A stretch of DNA of 64,000 bases from Methanohalophilus halophilus (GCF_001889405.1 NZ_CP017921.1:1958960-2022959); one strand, 5' to 3'; shown: positions 35,039 to 44,823, numbered from the stretch's first letter. Translations and numbers: made by a program. Notes: generated by a model not told the origin, from the sequence alone.

Positions 35039-35950
35039 ATGAAAGAGATAGAACTTGATGAACCGTACTCGATTCCCTACAGGGCAATCTATGCCATATG
35101 TGATGAAACGGATGAATGTGCGGAAATAATTGAACATAGTAACTGTTATGGCGGTGCTGCATGGGCCAGGCACCATTATTCCCACTCACCTATTGTCCGG
35201 CAGGTAAGGACACTGGGAAATATGACTCGCTATCTTGTAAAAACCGGTAATGTACCCCTTGAACTAAAGCCATCGTCTGCAGCTGCAGGTATTGAAGCAG
35301 TGGAAGTCAAAGATAATGAGGTTGCAATTACCTATGCCGGACTGGGTGGCGGTGGTGTAGGTGCCACGCGTTGTCGCGCACAGGCAGCCGGGGTTGTGCG
35401 TTCTGAAACCACTCCCTCAGGAGGAGGAAAAGCGGCAAAAGGTACCATCGTTGTCCCCAGACGCAAGCGTGTACTGGTAGGAATTGATGATACTGACACC
35501 AAAGAAACAGGTGCTACCTGGTGTCTGACCCACAACATCGCAAAAGAACTGGATTGTGCGGAATGTGTGTACCTCTCCCACTCCCTTGTGCAACTTTTCC
35601 CTGTATCCGCAAGAACCCAGAACTGTGTTTCAACAGTACTGGAATTTGGATGTGTGGATGAAAAGGCACAGAATGCACTACTTGAAAATATTCGCAGTGC
35701 ACTGGAAAAGTACAGTGTATCCCGGGATACGGGAATGGTTTTCCTTGACTCTTTTAATGCTTCCAGTATTAAAGAATACAGCAAATTGTGCAGGTCTGCT
35801 GAGCTGACCTATGAGTTTGCAATGGAGTATGCTGAAAATCATGGTGTGGATGTCTGGATGGATGGTAAAGGTGTAATAGGTGCCCTTGCTGCCCTACCCT
35901 GGTTTGCAAGACCTGATGATTCGGTAATAATGGATGCTGAACTTCCATGA
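35039..35950 (+). CDS. methanogenesis marker protein 11
   Basis: 303 residues matching the methanogen-restricted marker 11 family. The centre contains LVGIDDTDTKETGATWCLTHNIA, a motif shared with TiaS-type tRNA(Ile2) agmatidine synthetase proteins, preceded by a Gly-rich GLGGGGVGATRCRAQ. Function is unknown; presence tracks with methyl-CoM reductase in genomes. It overlaps the next gene by 4 bases (ATGA). Confidence 0.9.
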   Translation: MKEIELDEPYSIPYRAIYAICDETDECAEIIEHSNCYGGAAWARHHYSHSPIVRQVRTLGNMTRYLVKTGNVPLELKPSSAAAGIEAVEVKDNEVAITYAGLGGGGVGATRCRAQAAGVVRSETTPSGGGKAAKGTIVVPRRKRVLVGIDDTDTKETGATWCLTHNIAKELDCAECVYLSHSLVQLFPVSARTQNCVSTVLEFGCVDEKAQNALLENIRSALEKYSVSRDTGMVFLDSFNASSIKEYSKLCRSAELTYEFAMEYAENHGVDVWMDGKGVIGALAALPWFARPDDSVIMDAELP

Positions 35951-37452
35951 ATGAACGTCAAATAAGCGGCAAAGATGTGATATTAAAGGCTGCCAGCCTG
36001 CTGGAAGTTAAACTGGTCAGTGCGGTTGCCGGCTATCCTGTTACTTCCATTGTAGACCTTTTCAGGAATGACGATTTTTGGGCAGACAATACTTTCTGGA
36101 TGATTAATGAAAAGGTGGCTCTTGAAACTGCCCTGGGAGCCTCGATTGACGGACGCAGGTCTTTTGTCCTGACAAAACATGTGGGCATGAATGTACTATG
36201 TGACCCTCTGGTTACATCCGCCACCCATACAATCGGTGCAGGTTTAGTGATAATCGCAGGGGACGACCCCGGTGCCAAAGCTTCCCAGAATGAACAGGAC
36301 TCACGCTATTTCGGACCTCTTGCCGAAGTACCTGTCTTTGATCCTGCAACTCCTGAAAAGCTGTTTGCTACATTGGCAGAAGCGATCGAACTTTCGGAAA
36401 AGGCAAGTGTTCCCATAATAGTCAGAGTGACTGCCCGTCTTCTGGATTCATTTTGTGGAAATGCTGCTGCATTCCAGCCAAAAAAGACTGTAATGCCACC
36501 TGAATTTGACAGGTCTGTATGGGAATATACTATGAAAGGCAAGCATCAGCGTTTCCACTCAATGACATACCCTTTAATGGAAGATTATTCCCAATCACAG
36601 GATTGCCTGTGTCATACCAATACAAAAAAAACAGGCATTATTTCCTCAGGTTATTCTACCTCCCTTGTGGAAAATATCATTGAAGAAAGTAGCTCCAATA
36701 TTTCACATCTGGCTCTGGACATGGTTTATCCACTGCCGATTAAAAAATTGAAAGAATTCATTGATCACCATGAATATGTGCTTGTGGCTGAGGAAACAGA
36801 AGATTATATAGAATCTCATATTTCAGTCGAAGACACCATAAAGGGCAAATCCACAGGACATATACCCCATGGTAAAATAGAAAAAGAACATATACTGCAT
36901 GCTCTTGAAAATATCGAAAAAACACATATGGATAAAGTGACCAAACCCGAGACTATTAAAGAGAGAGGGGCGCGATCTATCTGTGATACATGCCCTTACC
37001 TACCTCTCTACAGGGTGCTTGGTACAATAGATAAACCAATTGCAGGGGACATGGGTTGTTCCATATTAAGCACTTCTGCACCCCTACAGGCCGTGGATGC
37101 AGGTTTTGCACTTGGTTCTGCCATATCGGTTGCCTGTGGTTTCAAAGGAAAAGGTATTGCAGTCATCGGGGATTTCGGCCTGGCACATACAGGAATACAG
37201 GGATTGATCAATGCAAAATCCAACAGTTTTGACCTTCTGGTTATTATACTGCAAAATGATGTTGCAGCTATGACGGGAGGACAGGATGTACCGGACCTTA
37301 CAAATATTCTTGAAGCACTTCATGATGACATTGAAGTGGTGGATTTTGCAGAAAAAATCAAAGAAAACGAATTACAGGCCCTTCTGATGGAAAAAATGGA
37401 AAAAAAGGGAATATCCATAATACTTGCAAAGGGTACCTGTCCCAAATACTGA
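35947..37452 (+). CDS. IorA-like thiamine-pyrophosphate 2-oxoacid oxidoreductase subunit
   Basis: 501 residues. The N-terminal pyrimidine-binding/transketolase-like domain (NEKVALETALGASIDGRRS, VGMNVLCDPL) and a C-terminal TPP domain (AGDMGCSIL, VIGDFGLAHTGIQGL, ILQNDVAAMTGGQ) match indolepyruvate:ferredoxin oxidoreductase alpha. The C-terminal ferredoxin domain of standard IorA (about 600+ residues) is missing, and no iorB is adjacent. It is translationally coupled to marker protein 11, so it may serve a methanogen-specific 2-oxoacid conversion. DTCPY near residue 345 retains a Cys pair of the family. Confidence 0.82.
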   Translation: MNERQISGKDVILKAASLLEVKLVSAVAGYPVTSIVDLFRNDDFWADNTFWMINEKVALETALGASIDGRRSFVLTKHVGMNVLCDPLVTSATHTIGAGLVIIAGDDPGAKASQNEQDSRYFGPLAEVPVFDPATPEKLFATLAEAIELSEKASVPIIVRVTARLLDSFCGNAAAFQPKKTVMPPEFDRSVWEYTMKGKHQRFHSMTYPLMEDYSQSQDCLCHTNTKKTGIISSGYSTSLVENIIEESSSNISHLALDMVYPLPIKKLKEFIDHHEYVLVAEETEDYIESHISVEDTIKGKSTGHIPHGKIEKEHILHALENIEKTHMDKVTKPETIKERGARSICDTCPYLPLYRVLGTIDKPIAGDMGCSILSTSAPLQAVDAGFALGSAISVACGFKGKGIAVIGDFGLAHTGIQGLINAKSNSFDLLVIILQNDVAAMTGGQDVPDLTNILEALHDDIEVVDFAEKIKENELQALLMEKMEKKGISIILAKGTCPKY

Positions 37453-37463
37453 GGAGATACTTT

Positions 37464-38246
37464 ATGGTAAAAGTTGCCTGTATCCAGATGGACGTTGAGC
37501 ATTGTAATAAGAAAACAAACATTGAAAGAGCCATTGCTATGGGAAATCGGGCCCTTGCTATGGGCGCAGAAATAATTGTGTTCCCGGAAGTGTTTTCCAC
37601 AGGTTTCTGTTATGAACAGATGGATAAACTAGCCGAAAAGCCACCCTACCCCACAATAGGACAACTTGCGGATTTTTCAAAAAAAAATAAATGCATCCTT
37701 ATCGGTTCAATCGTGGAAGAGCTGGATACTGAAACCAAACCCTATGCCAATCTTGGGTTCTGTATTGAAAACGGTATAATTCGGAGAACTTATCACAAAA
37801 TTCACCCCTTCGGGGAAGAAAAAGGCCACTTCACGCCGGGTGATTCCATTCATCCTATAAAGCTTGAAAATATATGTATCGGATTGGAAATATGTTATGA
37901 GATAAGGTTTCCTGAAGTTGCACGCAAACTTGTGCTTGAAGGAGCCGACTTACTGGTGACTATTGCACAATTTCCCGACCCCCGGGGTAATCACTGGAGA
38001 ATCCTGGGTCCTGCCAGGGCAGTGGAAAACCAGATTCCTCATGTGATGTGTAACCGCACAGGAGAAGACCCGACCAAATCGTTCCCGGGAAGTTCCATGA
38101 TAATTGATGCCCTGGGAAATACCCTTGCAGATTCCGGCCGCGATGAATGCATAATCATGGCAGACATCGACCTCTCACTTGCCAAAGAACTATCCAATAA
38201 AATACCTGTACTGGATGACCGTAGGGAAGACCTGTATTCCAATTGA
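37464..38246 (+). CDS. carbon-nitrogen hydrolase (nitrilase superfamily)
   Basis: 260 residues with the Glu-Lys-Cys triad in context: FPEVFSTGF (Glu), RTYHKIHPFGEEKGHF (Lys) and IGLEICYEIRFPEVAR (Cys). It hydrolyses amides or omega-amides; the exact substrate is not clear. It starts 11 bases after the IorA-like gene and is probably cotranscribed, so an amidase step on an aryl or keto-acid derivative is possible. Cytoplasmic. Confidence 0.9.
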   Translation: MVKVACIQMDVEHCNKKTNIERAIAMGNRALAMGAEIIVFPEVFSTGFCYEQMDKLAEKPPYPTIGQLADFSKKNKCILIGSIVEELDTETKPYANLGFCIENGIIRRTYHKIHPFGEEKGHFTPGDSIHPIKLENICIGLEICYEIRFPEVARKLVLEGADLLVTIAQFPDPRGNHWRILGPARAVENQIPHVMCNRTGEDPTKSFPGSSMIIDALGNTLADSGRDECIIMADIDLSLAKELSNKIPVLDDRREDLYSN

Positions 38247-38249
38247 GAT

Positions 38250-39236
38250 TCAGATCCTGACTTCGATACCCAGGATTTGCTTTTTACCTTTTGCAATATC
38301 CCTGGCCATACGGGCACATCCAGTAGCTGCACTCCATTTACCCAGAATCCAGGGTTTCATATCCAGATGGTGGTATATTTTTTCCACAAGAGAATCCACT
38401 TCTGCCATAGAGCCTGCAAGAAAAAGACAATCACATGTTGAATAATCCTTTAGCAGGACTTTCATGGCTTCAATTTCCATGGATGCAAAAAGAGCAAGAG
38501 TATCAATTGCAAATTTTGCCTGATCTTCGTTATCTTTTAATCCATCAAGCAAATATGCAGTGTTTTTATAAGATGTATTTTTCAGCACACCGCTGTTCAT
38601 GAACGCCTCATTTGCACCACATATTCCGGCATCAACCTGCCTTATTGCTTCAAGATCAAGAGGCCCGTGTACGGTCCCAGGTGCAAAAATACAGGCATCA
38701 AGGGCACCTACGACCTCCCCGTTTGCAACAGCCAGAGTTACAGTGTTTGAACTGATATCTGATACAATGAAATTATTAATGCCCCTGGATAATGCATCAT
38801 AGGCAATTCCAAGTTTTTCAGGGCTTGTGGAATGAGAAAATACGTTCATTCGAGGATCCGTATGACTGTGTGAATGTATCCCCGGTATTACAACTGCGGG
38901 GATTTTAGCATTCTTGATAGTATCAAATACCAAAGTCCCTGCACCTGTTTTTTTACCGACTCCTTCAATACTTCTTACCCCACGATTCTGGACATCCTGT
39001 ATATCCATAATATTGACAATTCCATCTCCCATAGAATAAGTCAGGGCAATCATCTCAATCTGTTCGGTCTTTATATTGAATTCCTTTTCAATCAAATCAA
39101 GAATTTCACTGCCGTTCATTTCCTTCATGTCTGTTCGGGGAACTTCAAAATAGAAGAAATTTCCATGTTTATCAAGAGCTGCGAAACGCATTGCATTTGT
39201 GCCGTGATCAATACCCAGATACATACACGGGATCAC
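38250..39236 (-). CDS. methanogenesis marker protein 12
   Basis: 328 residues of the ASKHA (actin/Hsp70-like) ATPase fold: LGIDHGTNAMRFAALD at the N-terminus (phosphate-1 loop), VSDISSNTVTLAVANGEVVGALDAC (phosphate-2), and FLAGSMAEVDSLVEK (adenosine motif). It matches methanogenesis marker 12, whose function is unknown. The GTG at 39236 overlaps the DUF2103 stop as GTGA; an ATG four codons later with GGAG upstream is also possible. It is the last gene of the operon 41.4-38.25 kb. Confidence 0.9.
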   Translation of the reverse strand: MIPCMYLGIDHGTNAMRFAALDKHGNFFYFEVPRTDMKEMNGSEILDLIEKEFNIKTEQIEMIALTYSMGDGIVNIMDIQDVQNRGVRSIEGVGKKTGAGTLVFDTIKNAKIPAVVIPGIHSHSHTDPRMNVFSHSTSPEKLGIAYDALSRGINNFIVSDISSNTVTLAVANGEVVGALDACIFAPGTVHGPLDLEAIRQVDAGICGANEAFMNSGVLKNTSYKNTAYLLDGLKDNEDQAKFAIDTLALFASMEIEAMKVLLKDYSTCDCLFLAGSMAEVDSLVEKIYHHLDMKPWILGKWSAATGCARMARDIAKGKKQILGIEVRI

Positions 39237-39601
39237 TCCATAAACATTGCATTTAATTCCTGCATTATTCTTTCCCCCTCTTCTTCTTTCCCAACGCTTG
39301 TAACGATTCTTACTTCCTGGGAAGAAGTACCATGTGTCAGGAGAGCCCTCAAATTGCCTCTACTATCCGGACGAAGAATTTTCACATCTATCTTCCCCCC
39401 GGGTGCACTCTTACCTTTAACAGTAATTACTGAAGGGATTATTCTTTTGACATCTGGATGATCACTGATTATTTTGAGCAGTTTCTTGCCATGTCTGCCA
39501 CCTATGATAGTGGAATGCGAACCTCCCAGCTTGCTCTGTAAGGTCGAATTAGGAGTCATATATAGGAGCCGTGTTTTTACTTTCAAAAAAAGAAAGATCA
39601 A
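39233..39601 (-). CDS. DUF2103 family protein
   Basis: 122 residues if it starts at the TTG that overlaps the upstream stop (TTGA); MTPNST at 39559 is an alternative start. Contains GGSHSTIIGGRHGKKLLKII, RIIPSVITVKGKSAPGGKIDVKIL and RALLTHGTSSQEVRIVT, typical of DUF2103, a small basic archaeal family that looks like a nucleic-acid binder. It overlaps both neighbours, so translation is coupled with the ACT protein and marker 12. Confidence 0.8.
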   Translation of the reverse strand: MIFLFLKVKTRLLYMTPNSTLQSKLGGSHSTIIGGRHGKKLLKIISDHPDVKRIIPSVITVKGKSAPGGKIDVKILRPDSRGNLRALLTHGTSSQEVRIVTSVGKEEEGERIMQELNAMFME

Positions 39602-40035
39602 ATGCTTTGCACATCACTCATATCCAGCAATGGAATTCCTTCTTCATAAAGCGTTTCAACAGCGGTTTTCAAATCATTAACCCGTATTATGAGGAACGCT
39701 TTTTCTGTTTTTGTTACAAAAGCGTAAGCATAATCAATGTTGACACCTTTTTTGCCAAGTACCTCTGCTATTGTTGCAAGCTGGCCGGGTACATCTTCCA
39801 TTTGTATACCCAGGACATCTGTTTCGGAGACTGTAAAACCTGCATCATGCAAGACACGATGTGCTTTTTCCGGCTTGTCTACTACCATCCTTATAATTCC
39901 GAAATCGCCTGCTTCAGCGATAGTAAATGCTCTTATATTGACGGATGCCTCTTTGAAACTGGATGCAATATTTGCAAGGCGGCCTGGCTTATTCTCTGCA
40001 AAGAGTGATATCTGTTTGATAAATTTCTCATCCAT
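39598..40035 (-). CDS. tandem ACT-domain regulatory protein
   Basis: 145 residues forming two ACT domains (about 5-70 and 72-140), each with the beta-alpha-beta pattern: KQISLFAENKPGRLANIASSF and DVLGIQMEDVPGQLATIAEVLGKKGVNIDYAYAF. Such proteins bind amino acids. In methanogens they commonly sit next to phenylacetate-CoA ligase-like genes, as here. An AGGTTGAT RBS precedes the ATG. The ligand is probably an aromatic or branched amino acid, by context only. Confidence 0.88.
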   Translation of the reverse strand: MDEKFIKQISLFAENKPGRLANIASSFKEASVNIRAFTIAEAGDFGIIRMVVDKPEKAHRVLHDAGFTVSETDVLGIQMEDVPGQLATIAEVLGKKGVNIDYAYAFVTKTEKAFLIIRVNDLKTAVETLYEEGIPLLDMSDVQSI

Positions 40036-40084
40036 GGAATCATCAACCTGTGGTGTTATAATCTATAAATTACCCTGAAATTCT

Positions 40085-41389
40085 TTATAGCTTTCTATTA
40101 TCGATTACCTTTTTGGATTTACCAATAGACCGCGGAATTGTCCCATGTTCTACCAGTTCGACACCAACAGAAAGATTGAGCACACTCTTTAGAGCAGAGG
40201 CAACTTTTTTCTCCAGGGAGATTATGTCGTTGACCTTATCACTAAAGGCTTCATCATTCATTTCAATCTGTATTTTCATTGTATCCATTTCATTGATACG
40301 ATCTACATGTATCATGAAATGCTCTCCAACTTCGGGTATCTTCATAAGCACGGATTCTACCTGTCCTGGGAATACATTGATTCCACGGATAATCAGCATA
40401 TCATCCACACGTCCGGTAACCCTCATTATTCTGGGATGTGTACGTCCGCATTCACAGGGTTGCTTGTTCAGGATTGTATAATCTCCTATCCTGTATCGTA
40501 TAAGAGGCAGGGCTTCTTTTGTAAGAGTGGTTATTACAAGTTCTCCCCTTTGGCCTTCAGGCAGGGCATCTCCAGTTTCAGGATCAATTATTTCCACAAT
40601 AAACTGGTCGCCCCAGATATGAATTCCGTCCTGGCAAGTACATTCAGTAAAAAGTGGCCCACTGAGTTCAGAGGTGCCAAACACATCATAAGCCTTGATA
40701 CCTGTAGCGTCTTCCATACGCTTGCGCATTTCCTCAGTCCAGGGTTCGGCTCCGAATATACCGGTTTTCAGACCGGTATCCTCCTGGAAGTCAATACCCT
40801 TATCCTTTGCTTCTTCTGCCATGTAAAGGAAATAAGAAGGAGTACATGCAAGCGTTGTGGTACCGAGATCCTGCATCAATTCAAGCTGTTTATCGGTGTT
40901 ACCAACACTAATAGGCAGGACGGTGGAACCCACTTCTTCAGCACCATAATGCAGTCCGAGCCCGCCTGTAAAAAGGCCGTATCCGTAACTTACCTGAAGG
41001 ACATCCCCCCGGCCTACACCAATTGAGGTTAATGCTCTTCCCAGGGATTTAGCCCACTCATGAATGTCATTTTTGGTATAACCCACAACCGTAGGTTTTC
41101 CAGTAGTACCTGAAGAAACATGATAGCGTACAAGCTGAGTATCAGGTACACAAAACATTCCTTTAGGATAATTGTCCCTGAGGTCCTGTTTATAGGTAAA
41201 CGGAAGTTTTTGCAGATCATCCAGGGTCTTGATATCTTCCGGTTTCACTCCGGCTTCATCAAAACGTTTTTTGTAAAAAGGAGAGTGAGTATAGACATAG
41301 TCTACAAGATGGCGCAGCCGCTCCTCCTGAATCTGTTCCAGCTCATCAAGGGGCATTCTTTCAATCTGTGGGTTCCAGTATTCGATCAT
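40085..41389 (-). CDS. paaK: phenylacetate-CoA ligase-like adenylating enzyme
   Basis: 434 residues from the ATG at 41389 (MIEYWNPQIE) with GTGAT upstream; a longer start at 41422 is possible. PaaK/ANL superfamily motifs: YHVSSGTTGKPTVVGYT (P-loop), YDVFGTSELSGPLFTEC, ITTLTKEALPLIRYRIGD and the C-terminal GKSKKVIDNRKL with the catalytic Lys. It activates arylacetates as CoA thioesters and may work with IorA-type aryl-pyruvate oxidoreductases to assimilate aromatic acids. It heads an operon with ACT, DUF2103 and marker 12. Confidence 0.9.
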   Translation of the reverse strand: MIEYWNPQIERMPLDELEQIQEERLRHLVDYVYTHSPFYKKRFDEAGVKPEDIKTLDDLQKLPFTYKQDLRDNYPKGMFCVPDTQLVRYHVSSGTTGKPTVVGYTKNDIHEWAKSLGRALTSIGVGRGDVLQVSYGYGLFTGGLGLHYGAEEVGSTVLPISVGNTDKQLELMQDLGTTTLACTPSYFLYMAEEAKDKGIDFQEDTGLKTGIFGAEPWTEEMRKRMEDATGIKAYDVFGTSELSGPLFTECTCQDGIHIWGDQFIVEIIDPETGDALPEGQRGELVITTLTKEALPLIRYRIGDYTILNKQPCECGRTHPRIMRVTGRVDDMLIIRGINVFPGQVESVLMKIPEVGEHFMIHVDRINEMDTMKIQIEMNDEAFSDKVNDIISLEKKVASALKSVLNLSVGVELVEHGTIPRSIGKSKKVIDNRKL

Positions 41390-41457
41390 GTTATCACATA
41401 ACAGCCATTTTGTCATGTACAAAGTACATCATTATCTATGGTATTTGAAATTAAGAT

Positions 41458-42423
41458 TTATAAACTAGACGGATTCTTCTTGTTCCGGAGAACTTCAATA
41501 ACCTTTTGTTTGCAGGCCCAAAGTATCTCTTCCATATCGGCAACTACATCGATACCCGCAGCACCTGCATGCCCTCCACCTGTGCCATTGTAATCAGCAC
41601 TCACATCTTCCATAATCTGACCCAGGTTTACTCCGGCATTTACAGCATCTCGCTTTGCCCTTCCGCTAACCCGAATAGAGTTTTCTTTCACCGTACCTAC
41701 AAATGCAACATCAGCACCTATATTGATCAGCATTGAAGAGGCAGAACCTCCAAAGGAGCTTACATGTGAAGTAGCCACAAGCCAGCTTTCCACTCTTTCA
41801 ATTTCCGCACGATTGGCCGTCTTCAGCATGGCAATACGCATAGAAACATCCTGTGGAGTGGAAGCCATCAGCTCCAGTACTTCCGCATATTCAACACCAC
41901 TACTTTCAATGATATTAGAAAATGTACGGAACGTATCACTAGTTGCATGTTTGAAATGTCCGGTATCGGTCACAATCCCTGTCATGAGCCCCACAGCGGT
42001 ACGGTTCATAATAGGGGCACCCATGCATTTCAGTACATCATAAACTATTTCTGCAACAGATGTTTTATTGCGGTGCAGATAAAATGCTGCATTTTCTGTA
42101 AGAGCGGTTGTTGCGTGGTGATCAATCACGCCATAGTGACATAATTCAATATCATTTAACTGTGCAATTGTTGAAGTATCTACTACAACCGTAAGATCGT
42201 AGGCTTCGGGGTTTGGGTCTTCCACAACATCAATCTCAAGTTTGTCAACCAGCAAAGAAGCAACACGATTACAACCATCAACCAGCCCTACTTTGCCCCC
42301 AATAGCTTCAGATAGAGCAAAGGCACTGCTTATGGCATCGGGATCAGCATTGCGATGACATAGATACAGGATATTATGGTAGTCAAGAAGTTTGTTGTAG
42401 AATCCCTCTTCATCTACTTTCAT
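41458..42423 (-). CDS. DHH-family phosphoesterase (NrnA/RecJ-like)
   Basis: 321 residues. DHH motifs: CHRNADPDAISSAFAL (metal-binding Asp), VVDTSTI, GVIDHHATTAL and a C-terminal DHHA1 domain with GGGHAGAAGIDV. It probably degrades short oligonucleotides or cyclic dinucleotide-derived pGpG/pApA, or acts as an archaeal RecJ-like exonuclease. A GAGGTTGA RBS precedes the ATG. It stands next to prefoldin beta on the same strand. Confidence 0.9.
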   Translation of the reverse strand: MKVDEEGFYNKLLDYHNILYLCHRNADPDAISSAFALSEAIGGKVGLVDGCNRVASLLVDKLEIDVVEDPNPEAYDLTVVVDTSTIAQLNDIELCHYGVIDHHATTALTENAAFYLHRNKTSVAEIVYDVLKCMGAPIMNRTAVGLMTGIVTDTGHFKHATSDTFRTFSNIIESSGVEYAEVLELMASTPQDVSMRIAMLKTANRAEIERVESWLVATSHVSSFGGSASSMLINIGADVAFVGTVKENSIRVSGRAKRDAVNAGVNLGQIMEDVSADYNGTGGGHAGAAGIDVVADMEEILWACKQKVIEVLRNKKNPSSL

Positions 42424-42488
42424 TTCAACCTCTACCTATCACTACCCGCAATTGTGCCGGCAAATGATAGTTGGCAGGCAGGTCAGGC

Positions 42489-42854
42489 TCACTGTGCCTG
42501 ATAACCGCCCTGGGTACCCATAGCCTGTTTGACCTGTTCCTGAAGCTGGTTGAAACGTTTGGAGATGCGTTCTTCCTGACGAGAAATAGACTGCAATCTC
42601 AGGGAAAGAGTTTCATTTCTCTCTTTGAGTTTTTCAATAGCATCATCCTTGGTAGTACGTATCTGCATATCCCCAACAGTCCTGTAGACAACTGCATCGC
42701 CGGATAACTGTTCAAGTTCTTCAAGAGCGTTTTCCGTTTCTTTCAGTGTACTTTCGATCTGGTTTTTTTGCATAGCAAGTGTCTGGGCCTGTTGTTGAAC
42801 CTGCTGCAACTGTGCCAGCTGGTTCTGGACCTGTGGGGGTAGTTCTGAACTCAT
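42489..42854 (-). CDS. pfdB: prefoldin beta subunit
   Basis: 121 residues: two long coiled-coil arms (about 5-55 and 70-115) with the short beta-hairpin GDAVVYRTVGDMQIRTTKDDA between them, the beta-prefoldin plan. It forms the hexameric co-chaperone that hands unfolded proteins to the thermosome. An AGGTGA RBS precedes the ATG. Cytoplasmic. Confidence 0.94.
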   Translation of the reverse strand: MSSELPPQVQNQLAQLQQVQQQAQTLAMQKNQIESTLKETENALEELEQLSGDAVVYRTVGDMQIRTTKDDAIEKLKERNETLSLRLQSISRQEERISKRFNQLQEQVKQAMGTQGGYQAQ

Positions 42855-42970
42855 TTTAGTTTCACCTGAGCATCCAATAAACCTAAAATGATTTTAATGT
42901 TTCTATGGTTCATCTATCTTGAAAAGATGTCTGCAGTTGTTTGTTAGAAGAGATTCAAGCAACCTGAGAT

Positions 42971-43354
42971 TCAATAGTACATCACAAGATAGATGTGTAC
43001 CCCCAGCAGATAAGAAAGGAACCATAATGCAGCTATGAGTTTCATTGCAATGAACCTATTGAGAATATCCTTGACCCTGCCCATAACAAGTAATTCTACG
43101 TAAAGGCCCAAAAGAAGGACAAAAAGGCCCAATCCATGATGGAAAAGCAGTTCAATATTGAAAAACGTGTTAAAATAATAAGTAGACCTTACACCAGACA
43201 TAGCAGGATACATAAAAAATATTGTCAACAAAAGCTGTGCAAACAAAGCAAACCCCATTATGCGACAATGGAGTTTAGTTTTATTATTACGAACAAGATA
43301 TATTGAAACAAGTATAATAATGATCAGAATTGTTTGAATAATAAGGTTCAACAT
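42971..43354 (-). CDS. DUF420-like four-helix membrane protein
   Basis: 127 residues, four predicted membrane helices, with conserved-looking His in LHCRIMGF, FHHGLGLF and GVHIYLVMYY. The pattern resembles DUF420 / cytochrome-b-like small membrane proteins, whose histidines could bind heme. Function is unknown. The GGGGGTAC stretch before the ATG may be the RBS. Confidence 0.65.
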   Translation of the reverse strand: MLNLIIQTILIIIILVSIYLVRNNKTKLHCRIMGFALFAQLLLTIFFMYPAMSGVRSTYYFNTFFNIELLFHHGLGLFVLLLGLYVELLVMGRVKDILNRFIAMKLIAALWFLSYLLGVHIYLVMYY

Positions 43355-43452
43355 AAAGTACCCCCACTTCCAAAGTGCCTTACTGAATATTGGGACAGAA
43401 TGGTATAAAAAACTGCCTTACAATAGAAATACAAAAAAGAGGTATATAACAC

Positions 43453-43971
43453 ATGGCGATGCTATCAAGGAACGAATTAAGCAAACTCCTGGAGGGAGAG
43501 CAGCCTCTTGTTGAAGGGTTTGTGGATAAAGAACTTCAGGTGCAACCCAATGGTATCGAACTTACACTTGAGAGTGTGCACAGAATAAATGGAAAAGGTA
43601 CAATAGATTTTGATAATTCAAAAAGGCAAATTCCTGAAAGCATACCTCTTGATTTCGAGGAAGAATGGATTGATCTTGAAAAGGGTATATATAAAATTGT
43701 CTTTAATGAAATCGTTAATATCCCCAAAACGCTTGCAGCACTTGCAACACCAAGGTCAAGCCTGATACGTGCCGGAGCGACTCTGGAAACCGCTGTATGG
43801 GATGCCGGGTACCGGGGAAGAAGCGAATGTTTACTTGTTGTGTATAGCCCCAATGGCCTGAAACTGCAGAAAAATGCGCGTCTGATACAACTTGTATTTT
43901 ATACTCTGCACACAGAAGTTAATGAAGGATACAATGGCAAATACCAAAATGAGAATACCTGCTTACAATAA
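43453..43971 (+). CDS. dUTPase/dCTP deaminase family protein
   Basis: 172 residues of the trimeric dUTPase fold. Visible motifs are ATPRSSLIRAGATLET, AVWDAGYRGRSECLLVV and RLIQLVFYTL. It removes dUTP or deaminates dCTP, protecting DNA from uracil. The archaeal enzymes are mixed in function, so I cannot separate Dut from Dcd by eye; length and the VWDAGYRG box favour the archaeal dUTP diphosphatase group. Confidence 0.87.
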   Translation: MAMLSRNELSKLLEGEQPLVEGFVDKELQVQPNGIELTLESVHRINGKGTIDFDNSKRQIPESIPLDFEEEWIDLEKGIYKIVFNEIVNIPKTLAALATPRSSLIRAGATLETAVWDAGYRGRSECLLVVYSPNGLKLQKNARLIQLVFYTLHTEVNEGYNGKYQNENTCLQ

Positions 43972-44014
43972 TTTTTTATAAAACACACGTACATATATGT
44001 ACAGGAGAGTACAC

Positions 44015-44806
44015 ATGAGTGAAATCGGCAAATCCGTAAGGATCGAACGCATATTCGATCGTAATACACAAAACGCAATAATAATACCAATGGACCACGG
44101 AGTCGGGGCCGGGCCTCTAAGAGGACTGACAGATATGCCTGATACTGTAAATAAAGTCGCTGAAGGTGGTGCAAACGCAGTATTGGGCCATATGGGTCTT
44201 CCCAAATACGGCCACAGGGGATATGGAAAGGATGTGGGATTGATAATTCATCTTTCCGGCTCAACATCCCTTGGCCCGGACCCAAATCACAAGGTACTGG
44301 TTACAACCATTGAAGAAGCCATAAAAGTGGGCGCTGATGCAGTATCAGTCCACATAAATATAGGTGCAGATGATGAAGCAAAGATGTTGCAGGATCTTGG
44401 AAGAATCGCAAAAGGTTGTGATGAATGGGGAATTCCACTTCTGGCAATGATGTACCCCCGGGGACCTCGCGTAGCATCAGAACATGATGCAGATTATGTG
44501 AAACATGCTGCAAGAGTTGGTGCCGAGCTGGGAGCAGATATCGTAAAAACAAATTACACAGGAGATATTGATTCATTCAAAGAAGTCGTGGAAGGCTGCC
44601 CGGTACCAGTTGTTATAGCAGGCGGCCCCCAGATGGAAACCGAAGAAGATCTTCTTCAAATGATACATGATTCACTGGAGGCTGGAGGCAGAGGTGTTGC
44701 AATCGGCAGAAATGTATTCCAGTCGGAAAACCCGGTTGTTACTGTATCTAAAATATCCCGCATTGTACATGGGGGAGAAACTGTAGAAGAAGTCCTTAAT
44801 CGATAA
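44015..44806 (+). CDS. 2-amino-3,7-dideoxy-D-threo-hept-6-ulosonate synthase
   Basis: 263 residues from the ATG at 44015, with AGGAG in front; an ATG at 43997 is too early. It is a class I aldolase of the DeoC/FbaB fold: [37 protein letters not shown] (Schiff-base Lys) and VVIAGGPQ. It makes the ADH intermediate from aspartate semialdehyde and a 6-deoxy-hexulose phosphate in the archaeal alternative route to 3-dehydroquinate. A fructose-bisphosphate aldolase role is the alternative for this family. Confidence 0.9.
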   Translation: MSEIGKSVRIERIFDRNTQNAIIIPMDHGVGAGPLRGLTDMPDTVNKVAEGGANAVLGHMGLPKYGHRGYGKDVGLIIHLSGSTSLGPDPNHKVLVTTIEEAIKVGADAVSVHINIGADDEAKMLQDLGRIAKGCDEWGIPLLAMMYPRGPRVASEHDADYVKHAARVGAELGADIVKTNYTGDIDSFKEVVEGCPVPVVIAGGPQMETEEDLLQMIHDSLEAGGRGVAIGRNVFQSENPVVTVSKISRIVHGGETVEEVLNR

Positions 44807-44823
44807 AATTTGAAAAGAAGAGA

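Noticed and set aside
38874..39461. 195-codon plus-strand frame
   Set aside because: Antisense to methanogenesis marker 12 and DUF2103, both well supported.
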